From NCBI GenBank assembly GCA_900554625.1, contig USHP01000120.1, positions 1 to 6,341 on the forward strand: 6,341 nucleotides of DNA, given 5' to 3'. The notes beneath the pieces are model-generated. The model saw only the letters and a list, made by a program, of their open reading frames with translations, had not been told where the DNA came from and ran no database searches. Positions 1 to 5,499 of the stretch are shown in pieces. Every line of letters begins with the position of its first letter. Position 1 is the stretch's first letter. The DNA is from an uncultured Eubacteriales bacterium. Lineage in GTDB: Bacteria > Bacillota > Clostridia > Oscillospirales > Oscillospiraceae. The position numbers and the translations under genes are program-made.

Positions 1-203
1 TAAATTTCTACCAGATGCCTATATCAATTTTGCGCATAACTCTTGACACTACCTTTCTCCCTCCCACTTTTTTCTTACTTAACTAAAATATAATGGGGAA
101 GGATTGGGATTTGATAGGATGATGATAGGAAAGTGATGGGGTCTGCTCTTTTCACGAAGTGGAGTTCAGCAGAAGATAATGGGAATTGCCAAGGTCATTA
201 TGA
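1..203. other. Gene-free stretch with no confident content
   Basis: I see no convincing gene here; together with the guaA 3' untranslated region it makes a 350-base gene-free stretch. A perfect TATAAT lies at 89-94 on the plus strand but has no recognisable -35 at the right distance. A TTGACA at 43-48 is 40 bases away from it, too far to pair. Two GATAGGA copies sit 11 bases apart (113-119 and 124-130). A modest hairpin is possible at 142-173 (TCTGCT paired with AGCAGA, plus an inner 5-bp stem). The longest plus-strand open frame (GTG at 133) has no good ribosome binding site, reads through the guaA terminator and enters guaA antisense, so I do not call it. Confidence 0.5.
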
Positions 204-256
204 GGAAAGAAAAAGAGCCTTATGTGGCACGGAAAATGTGTGCCACACAAGGCTCT
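204..256 (-). terminator. Intrinsic terminator of guaA
   Basis: A 17-bp stem is formed by 214-230 and 240-256 with a 9-base loop. In the minus-strand RNA every position pairs, one of them as a G-U wobble. In the plus-strand RNA the same position is an A-C mismatch. On the minus strand the stem is followed at once by a T-rich run (complement of 204-213). This is the form expected for a rho-independent terminator of the leftward guaA, about 95 bases past its stop codon. On the plus strand the T-run (266-272) starts about ten bases after the stem, so any function in that direction would be weaker. Confidence 0.88.
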
Positions 257-272
257 ATATTCTCATTTTTTC

Positions 273-338
273 TTGGGATTTCAGAGGATGCCAAACTTTG
301 CCTTTTTCAAGGGGTCAGACGATGCCCAGATTTCCCAA
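273..338 (-). repeat. Imperfect direct repeat within a possible closed fold in the guaA 3' UTR
   Basis: Two copies of a 12-base unit, TCAGAGGATGCC at 281-292 and TCAGACGATGCC at 315-326 on the plus strand, differ at one base and start 34 bases apart. Between them, 301-312 forms a 4-bp stem which in the minus-strand RNA is CCUU-GAAA-AAGG, capped by a GNRA-type tetraloop. The whole stretch is flanked by TTGGGA (273-278) and TCCCAA (333-338), which could pair and close it. It lies between the guaA stop codon and its terminator, so it should be transcribed with guaA. The function is unknown and the fold is an inference by eye. Confidence 0.4.
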
Positions 339-350
339 AAACATTTGGTA

Positions 351-1331
351 TTATTCCCACTCAATGGTTCCGATGGGCTTGGGAGTCAGATCCATCAGGA
401 CACGGTTGATGCCTTCTACCTCGTGGGTAATCCGATCGGTGATGTGGTGCAGCAGGGGGTAGGGGATTTCCTCAATGGTAGCGGTCATAGCGTCAGTGGT
501 GTTGACCGCACGGATGATGGCGGGCCAGCCTTCGTAACGCTTGCCGTCCTTCACGCCGACGCTCTTCATATCGGGCACAGCGATGAAGTACTGCCAGACC
601 TTGCCGGCCAGACCGTTCTTGTCAAACTCTTCCCGCAGAATGGCATCCGCTTCCCGCAGGGCTTCCAGACGATCCCGGGTAATGGCGCCCAGGCAGCGCA
701 CACCCAGACCGGGACCGGGGAAGGGCTGACGGTAAACCATACCATGAGGCAGACCCAGAGCCTCGCCGACCACACGAACTTCGTCCTTGAACAGCAGCTT
801 CACAGGCTCTACCAGCTCAAACTTCATGCCCTCGGGCAGACCGCCCACATTGTGATGGGCCTTAACGCCGTCGGATTCCAGAATGTCGGGATAAATGGTA
901 CCCTGAGCCAGGAAGTCAATCCCTTCCAGCTTCCGGGCTTCGTCGTTGAATACCTCGATGAACTCAGCGCCGATAATCTTACGCTTGGTTTCGGGATCGG
1001 AAACGCCGGCCAGCTTGTCCAGGAAGCGGTCAACGGCATCCACATAAATCAGGTTGGCATCCATCTCGTCACGGAAAACCTTCACCACCTGCTCAGGCTC
1101 GCCCTTACGCAGAAGGCCGTGGTTGACATGAACGCAGACCAGCTGCTTGCCAATGGCCTTGATCAGCAGGGCAGCAACAACGCTGGAGTCAACACCGCCG
1201 GACAGTGCCAGCAGAACCTTCTTGTCGCCAACCTGCGCACGAATCTCGGCAATCTGTTCGTCGATGAACTTCTGTGCCAGTGCGGCATTGGTGATACGCT
1301 CCATGGACTCGGGACGTACATTAGTAGACAT
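351..1331 (-). CDS. guaA: GMP synthase, ATP-pyrophosphatase subunit only (no glutaminase domain)
   Basis: This 326-residue cytoplasmic enzyme converts XMP to GMP with ATP and ammonia, the last step of de novo GMP synthesis. The N-type ATP-pyrophosphatase P-loop SGGVDSS is at residues 44-50, followed by the HGLLRKGE segment (71-78). The HHNVGGLP motif, FPGPGLGVR (204-212) and the characteristic C-terminal dimerisation domain ending in TIEWE are all present. Usual bacterial GuaA is about 510-525 residues and begins with a class I glutamine amidotransferase domain of about 200 residues. That domain is absent here, as in the archaeal GuaB-type subunit of the split enzyme. The start at 1331 is supported by GGAGGG (complement of 1341-1346), nine bases upstream, and a sigma-A promoter lies further upstream, so this is not a gene broken at its 5' end. 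The usual VDxG sequence before HGLLR reads VNHG here (Asn70). The glutaminase must be encoded elsewhere, or the enzyme uses free ammonia. Confidence 0.95.
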   Translation of the reverse strand: MSTNVRPESMERITNAALAQKFIDEQIAEIRAQVGDKKVLLALSGGVDSSVVAALLIKAIGKQLVCVHVNHGLLRKGEPEQVVKVFRDEMDANLIYVDAVDRFLDKLAGVSDPETKRKIIGAEFIEVFNDEARKLEGIDFLAQGTIYPDILESDGVKAHHNVGGLPEGMKFELVEPVKLLFKDEVRVVGEALGLPHGMVYRQPFPGPGLGVRCLGAITRDRLEALREADAILREEFDKNGLAGKVWQYFIAVPDMKSVGVKDGKRYEGWPAIIRAVNTTDAMTATIEEIPYPLLHHITDRITHEVEGINRVLMDLTPKPIGTIEWE

Positions 1332-1383
1332 ATTTCAGTACCCTCCAATTTAATATGAAATCGGCTTCAGAATTTATGAGGAT

Positions 1384-1412
1384 ATTATAATCTGTTTTTT
1401 TCTGTATTGCAA
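1384..1412 (-). promoter_or_regulatory. Sigma-A type promoter of guaA
   Basis: On the minus strand, TTGCAA (complement of 1407-1412) is followed after 17 bases by a perfect TATAAT (complement of 1384-1389). Transcription should begin near 1377 and give a leader of about 45 bases before the guaA ATG. That is too short for a purine riboswitch with an expression platform, and I see no such motif. Confidence 0.75.
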
Positions 1413-1483
1413 GAATTCCTTTTTCTTTTCGACAAGATTTTCCGGATATAACAATTCTTTCCCCATGGAGGAATGGGGGTTTA

Positions 1484-1511
1484 TTGCAATTTGGTGGATA
1501 TATGCTATAAT
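1484..1511 (+). promoter_or_regulatory. Sigma-A type extended -10 promoter of the B6 kinase gene
   Basis: TTGCAA (1484-1489) and a perfect TATAAT (1506-1511) are separated by 16 bases, with a TGN extension directly before the -10. The expected transcription start is near 1518, giving a leader of about 80 bases. Immediately upstream of the -35 lies a small inverted repeat, CCCCAT and ATGGGG (1461-1466 and 1473-1478), which could be an operator but could also be chance. Confidence 0.72.
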
Positions 1512-1596
1512 GTAGCCATTATTCAAAAAAGAGGAGAGAAACTGCGGCACTTGTGAAGGATACAGTCAATCTTTGCAGGCCGTGTTTATCGGGAAA

Positions 1597-2439
1597 ATGA
1601 AGTATCAGCGAATTTTAACCATCCAGGATATTTCCTGTGTTGGGCAGTGCTCCATAACGGTTGCGCTGCCGATTTTGTCCGCCTGTGGGCTGGAAACCTG
1701 TATTCTGCCTACGGCGCTGCTGTCTACCCATACCGGAGGATTTGGAAAACCGGCGGTCGTCCATTTTGATGGGTCTCTGGAAGAGATCTGGCGCCATTGG
1801 CAGCAGTGTGGTATCGAATTTGATGGAATTCTGGTGGGGTATCTGGGCAGTATTGGTGCGGTGGAAACAGTGGGAGAAATCCTGAACACCATGCTGGCGC
1901 CGGGAGGCATTTCGGCCGTTGACCCGGCGATGGCAGATCACGGAAAGCTGTACGCCGGATTTGATGAAGCCTACATCCACGCCATGAAGGAACTGTGCAA
2001 TCAGGCGCAGGTGATTTTGCCCAACGTAACGGAAGCGGCCCTGCTTTCCGGCGTAGCGTATCAGGAGCACTGGTCGGAAGAAGAGCAGGAACAGCTTCTT
2101 TCCGGATTTTCTCAGGATTGTGTGGTTCTGACGGGAGCCACATCCGGGGAAGAGGAAACCGGCGTGCTGCTGCGGCAGAACGGGCAGTTTCTGCGTTACA
2201 GTCACCGTAGGATTTCGCAGAATTTCCACGGTACGGGAGACATTTTTGCAGCCTGCTTTACCGGCGCGCGGATGCAGGGAAAGGATGCCTTTGCTGCTGC
2301 TAAACTGGCTGCGGATTTTACCTGTCGGTGCATTGAAGACACGGTGCAAAGTCCCGCGCATTGGTATGGGGTAAAGTTTGAACCCAACCTGCCCATGCTG
2401 ATGAAATTGCTGGAGGAAGAATCGGACCGAAATATTTGA
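1597..2439 (+). CDS. pdxK: Pyridoxamine/pyridoxal kinase (PfkB family)
   Basis: This 280-residue cytoplasmic kinase phosphorylates pyridoxamine, pyridoxal or pyridoxine with ATP in vitamin B6 salvage. The N-terminus (ILTIQDISCVGQCS followed by TVALPILSACG) and the LSTHTGGF segment match the Firmicutes pyridoxamine kinase group. The ribokinase-type anion hole and catalytic base are seen as GTGD (residues 212-215, Asp215 the likely base) within FHGTGDIFAACF. I chose ATG 1597 because family members begin within a few residues of ILTIQD. TTG 1573 and GTG 1582 are in-frame alternatives that would add eight or five residues unlike the family. The ribosome binding site directly before 1597 is weak, while strong purine-rich sites lie at 1531-1538 and 1555-1560. 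Codon use is more mixed than in guaA or alaS, consistent with lower expression. No clear terminator follows. Whether the preferred substrate is pyridoxamine or pyridoxal cannot be read from the sequence, so the symbol pdxK is approximate. Confidence 0.9.
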   Translation: MKYQRILTIQDISCVGQCSITVALPILSACGLETCILPTALLSTHTGGFGKPAVVHFDGSLEEIWRHWQQCGIEFDGILVGYLGSIGAVETVGEILNTMLAPGGISAVDPAMADHGKLYAGFDEAYIHAMKELCNQAQVILPNVTEAALLSGVAYQEHWSEEEQEQLLSGFSQDCVVLTGATSGEEETGVLLRQNGQFLRYSHRRISQNFHGTGDIFAACFTGARMQGKDAFAAAKLAADFTCRCIEDTVQSPAHWYGVKFEPNLPMLMKLLEEESDRNI

Positions 2440-2463
2440 CCGGGGGATATTTTCCGTAAGTTA

Positions 2464-2491
2464 TTGACAAATTTTATATTTGTGGTAAAAT
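2464..2491 (+). promoter_or_regulatory. Sigma-A type promoter of the alaS T-box leader
   Basis: A perfect TTGACA (2464-2469) is followed after 16 bases by TAAAAT (2486-2491), preceded by a TGN extension. Transcription is expected near 2498, just ahead of the T-box stem I. The spacer contains an inverted repeat, ACAAAT (2467-2472) and ATTTGT (2478-2483), overlapping the -35. It is AT-rich and may be chance. Confidence 0.75.
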
Positions 2492-2497
2492 GCAGAA

Positions 2498-2720
2498 GAT
2501 ATGCAAAAACATTGCGGAAACCAAGCAAGGGTGAAGTCTTTAGCGAGAGGGGATTTGGTGTAAGCCCTCGGCCTGACCTTGCAAGCCACTTCCTGCGTTG
2601 CCCGGGATGACCGGGACGGGTGCTCCCGTTATCGAGCGGCTAAGATGTCTGATGTTTTCAGACGAATTAGGGTGGTACCGCGACTTTCCGTCGCCCCTAT
2701 TGCTGGGGGCGGCGTTTTTT
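2498..2720 (+). promoter_or_regulatory. Alanine T-box riboswitch (alaS leader)
   Basis: This leader senses the charging state of tRNA-Ala and controls readthrough into alaS. The hallmark T-box AGGGTGGTACCGCG is at 2669-2682. Its TGGT (2673-2676) can pair with the ACCA end of an uncharged tRNA with discriminator A, as tRNA-Ala has. A stem I can be drawn with a lower helix (2514-2519 with 2590-2596, one U bulged), a specifier loop, an upper helix (GCAAGG 2525-2530 with CCTTGC 2577-2582) and an apical hairpin (2547-2551 with 2565-2569) carrying the usual TTGGTG. In the specifier loop, GCC (2585-2587), an alanine codon, is followed by A as in known T-boxes, so the cognate tRNA would have a GGC anticodon. 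ACGGG and CCCGT (2616-2620 and 2625-2629) form the stem II region, and GTCTGA with TCAGAC (2647-2652 and 2658-2663) forms stem III. The class is certain; the exact pairing is my hand fold. The 5' end is inferred from the promoter. Confidence 0.94.
2689..2720 (+). terminator. T-box regulated intrinsic terminator before alaS
   Basis: A 9-bp GC-rich stem (2689-2697 with 2706-2714, one U-G pair, 8-base loop) is followed by six T (2715-2720). The alternative antiterminator uses the T-box sequence just upstream, stabilised when uncharged tRNA-Ala binds. It may also stop transcripts reading through from the B6 kinase gene, which has no terminator of its own that I can see. Confidence 0.93.
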
Positions 2721-2788
2721 ACGGCCATCGAAGCGTTTAACAGTAAAATTTTTTGTGTGATACACACCAAAATGGAGGTAAACAACCC

Positions 2789-5428
2789 ATGAATCCCAAA
2801 CCCTACGGCGTAAATGAACTGCGCGAGATGTTCCTGTCTTTCTTTGAAAGCAAGAATCATCTGCGCCTGCCCAGCTTTTCTCTGATTCCTCAGAACGATG
2901 CGTCCTTGCTGCTGATCAACTCCGGCATGGCACCCATGAAGCCCTACTTCACCGGTGAAGTGGAGCCTCCCCGTCATCGGGTCTGCACCTGCCAGAAGTG
3001 CATCCGTACCGGCGATATCGAAAACATCGGTAAGACTGCCCGTCACGGCACATATTTCGAAATGCTGGGCAACTTCTCCTTCGGAGACTACTTCAAGCGG
3101 GAAGCCATCACCTGGAGCTGGGAGTTTTTGACCAAGGTGGTTGGCCTGGACGAAAACCGCCTGTATCCTTCCATCTACGAAAATGACGACGAAGCCTTCG
3201 AGATCTGGAACAAGGAAGTGGGCGTACCTGCGGAGAAGATTTTCCGCTTCGGCAAGTCCGATAACTTCTGGGAACACGGCTCCGGCCCCTGCGGCCCTTG
3301 CTCCGAAATCTACTATGACCGGGGCGAAAAGTACGGCTGCGGCAAGGAAGGCTGCACCGTTGGCTGCGACTGCGACCGGTACATGGAAGTGTGGAATAAC
3401 GTGTTCTCCCAGTTCAATAACGACGGCAACGGCAACTATACCGAACTGGCTCAGAAGAACATCGACACCGGCATGGGCCTGGAGCGTTTGGCAGTTGTCT
3501 GCCAGGATGTAAACTCCCTGTTCGATGTGGACACCGTCATGAACATCACCAATAAGGTGACGGAACTGACCGGTGCTTCCTACGGCCAGAGTGTGAAGAT
3601 GGACGTGTCCCTCCGGGTCATTACCGACCATATCCGGGCATCCACCTTTATGATTGCCGACGGTGTACTGCCCAGCAACGAAGGCAGAGGCTACGTCCTG
3701 CGCCGTCTGCTGCGTCGGGCTGCCCGTCATGGCAAGCTCCTGGGCGTCAACCATCCCTTCCTGTACCAGGTGGTGGAGACGGTAATCCGGGAGAACGAAG
3801 ACCACTACACCTACCTGCGGGAGCGGGCAGACTACATTACCAAGGTTGTCAAGGTGGAAGAAGAGAACTTCGCCCGCACCATTGACGGCGGCATGGCCAT
3901 TTTCTCCACCATGCTGGCTGAGCATAAGGCCAAGGGAGAAACCGAATTCTCCGGCGCCGATGCTTTCAAGCTGTATGATACCTACGGTTTCCCCATTGAC
4001 CTGACCCTGGAAATGGTGGCCGATGAGGATATGACCCTGAACCAGCAGGAGTTTGCCCAGCTGATGCAGGAGCAGAAGGATCGTGCCCGGGAAGCCCGGA
4101 AGGCTCTGGGCGATTTGGCTTGGGCAGGCATTGATCTGGGCCTGGATAATACCCCCACCACCTTTGTGGGCTACACCCAGAACAACTGCGACGCCAAGGT
4201 GCTGGCTGTCTGCGTTGGAGAGGAAGTGTCCGGCACCATCGCCGGCGGCGAAAGCGGCATCATTGTCCTGGACAAGACTCCCTTCTATGCAGAAATGGGT
4301 GGCCAGGTGGCAGACCAGGGCGTGATTCTGGTGGGCAACAGCCGCTTCCATGTCACCAATGTTCAGAAGGACAAGGGCGGCAAGTACCTGCACTACGGCA
4401 AGATGGCCAGCGGCTCCATTAAGGTGGACGACATGGTCTGCGCATCCATCGATGTTGAGCGCCGTAAGGCCATTATGCGTGCCCACTCTGCCACTCACCT
4501 GCTGCAGAAGGCTCTGCAGAGCGTGCTGGGCGACCATGTGCACCAGGCCGGTTCTTTTGTGGAGCCGGATCACCTGCGGTTTGACTTTACCCACTATTCC
4601 GCATTGACCCCGGAGGAACTGTCCAAGGTCAATGCCATTGTCCAGAACGCCATTCTGGAGGGCTATCCTGTTGATATCAAGGAAATGCCCATTGAAGATG
4701 CCAAGGCCATGGGCGCTACGGCTCTGTTCAGCGAGAAGTACGGCGATACCGTTCGGGTTGTCAATATGGGCAACTATTCCATCGAACTGTGCGGCGGTAC
4801 CCACCTGGACAACACCGCCAAGGTTGGCCCCTTCAAGCTGCTGAGCGAAGGCTCCGTTGCTTCCGGTGTCCGTCGAATTGAGGCCATCACCGGCAAAGCT
4901 TGCCTGGATCGGATGGAGAAGAATCAGCAGATGCTGTTCGAGGCAGCGGCCAAGCTGAAGACCAAGCCCGACGAACTGATGTCCCGGATTCAGTCCTATC
5001 TGGAAGAAGTGAAGGAACTGAAGAAGACCATCGAGCATTATAAGTCCAAGGAAGCCTCCGGTGAAGTGGAGCGGTTCCTGTTCGGCTCTCACAACGTGGG
5101 AGGCTTCAAGGTGCTGACCGTTACCGTGCCGGATGCGGACGCTGCCAAGCTGCGTCAGATGGGTGACATGCTCCGGGAGAAAGACCCCAAGGTCGTGGCA
5201 GTTCTGGCAACGGTTCACGATGACAAGCCCACCTTCCTGGCGGTTTGCGGCAAGGATGCGGTGGCTGGCGGTATCAAGGCTGGCGAACTGGTGAAGCTGG
5301 TCTGCACCACCTGCGATGGCTGCGGCGGCGGCAAGCCGGACTGCGCCATGGGCGGCGGCAAGAGCGTGACCAAGGTGGATAACGCTTTGGCCATGGTTGA
5401 CGACTACGTGGTATCCAAGATTCAGTAA
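2789..5428 (+). CDS. alaS: Alanyl-tRNA synthetase
   Basis: This 879-residue class II synthetase charges tRNA-Ala in the cytoplasm and hydrolyses mischarged Ser- and Gly-tRNA-Ala. The length is almost that of the E. coli enzyme (876). The catalytic domain occupies roughly residues 1-245, with RLPSFSLIPQND and GNFSFGDYFK, and contains a Cys-rich insertion (Cys184, 189, 193, 195) before DRYMEVWNNVFSQFN. The tRNA recognition region follows. The editing domain shows HSATH (His566, His570) and CGGTH (Cys668, His672), the four metal-site residues at nearly E. coli numbering. A helical linker (about 720-765) leads to the C-Ala domain with its GGGKPD motif near 846-851. ATG 2789 is chosen because GGAGGT (2774-2779) lies nine bases upstream; a TTG at 2753 is in frame but lies before that site. 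Expression is governed by the T-box leader. The C-Ala domain carries four cysteines (839, 842, 845, 852), which I do not regard as typical. Codon use is strongly biased to C/G endings, as expected for high expression. Confidence 0.98.
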   Translation: MNPKPYGVNELREMFLSFFESKNHLRLPSFSLIPQNDASLLLINSGMAPMKPYFTGEVEPPRHRVCTCQKCIRTGDIENIGKTARHGTYFEMLGNFSFGDYFKREAITWSWEFLTKVVGLDENRLYPSIYENDDEAFEIWNKEVGVPAEKIFRFGKSDNFWEHGSGPCGPCSEIYYDRGEKYGCGKEGCTVGCDCDRYMEVWNNVFSQFNNDGNGNYTELAQKNIDTGMGLERLAVVCQDVNSLFDVDTVMNITNKVTELTGASYGQSVKMDVSLRVITDHIRASTFMIADGVLPSNEGRGYVLRRLLRRAARHGKLLGVNHPFLYQVVETVIRENEDHYTYLRERADYITKVVKVEEENFARTIDGGMAIFSTMLAEHKAKGETEFSGADAFKLYDTYGFPIDLTLEMVADEDMTLNQQEFAQLMQEQKDRAREARKALGDLAWAGIDLGLDNTPTTFVGYTQNNCDAKVLAVCVGEEVSGTIAGGESGIIVLDKTPFYAEMGGQVADQGVILVGNSRFHVTNVQKDKGGKYLHYGKMASGSIKVDDMVCASIDVERRKAIMRAHSATHLLQKALQSVLGDHVHQAGSFVEPDHLRFDFTHYSALTPEELSKVNAIVQNAILEGYPVDIKEMPIEDAKAMGATALFSEKYGDTVRVVNMGNYSIELCGGTHLDNTAKVGPFKLLSEGSVASGVRRIEAITGKACLDRMEKNQQMLFEAAAKLKTKPDELMSRIQSYLEEVKELKKTIEHYKSKEASGEVERFLFGSHNVGGFKVLTVTVPDADAAKLRQMGDMLREKDPKVVAVLATVHDDKPTFLAVCGKDAVAGGIKAGELVKLVCTTCDGCGGGKPDCAMGGGKSVTKVDNALAMVDDYVVSKIQ

Positions 5429-5438
5429 CGTTCGGAAA

Positions 5439-5466
5439 GGGCACTGCCAAACGGCGGTGCCCTTTT
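5439..5466 (+). terminator. Hairpin terminator after alaS
   Basis: GGGCACTGCC (5439-5448) pairs with GGCGGTGCCC (5453-5462) in a 10-bp stem with one U-G pair and a 4-base loop, followed by TTTT (5463-5466). It starts ten bases after the alaS stop. The T-run is short, so partial readthrough into the comEC-type gene is plausible; I see no good separate promoter in the gap. Confidence 0.8.
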
Positions 5467-5499
5467 GACCTGTTATAAACTGGAAAGGAGGCGCAGGCA

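Noticed and set aside
133..462. A 109-codon plus-strand frame in the left gene-free stretch
   Set aside because: Poor start context; it reads through a terminator stem and ends inside guaA antisense. Nothing recognisable in the protein.
222..1358. A 378-codon plus-strand frame antisense to guaA
   Set aside because: It begins inside the guaA terminator hairpin and mirrors the biased codons of guaA; the predicted protein has no recognisable domain.
1332..1383. Purine or guanine riboswitch in the guaA leader
   Set aside because: The transcribed leader is only about 45 bases and shows none of the conserved purine riboswitch core.
1461..1478. CCCCAT/ATGGGG hairpin as a terminator between the divergent genes
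   Set aside because: Only six base pairs, no T-run in either direction, and no gene reads into it; an operator role is possible but unsupported.
1615..2361. Minus-strand frames antisense to the B6 kinase
   Set aside because: No ribosome binding site, no family resemblance; shadows of a clear kinase gene.
2422..2452. AT-rich hairpin overlapping the B6 kinase stop codon as its terminator
   Set aside because: Short AAATAT/ATATTT stem with a long loop and no following T-run.
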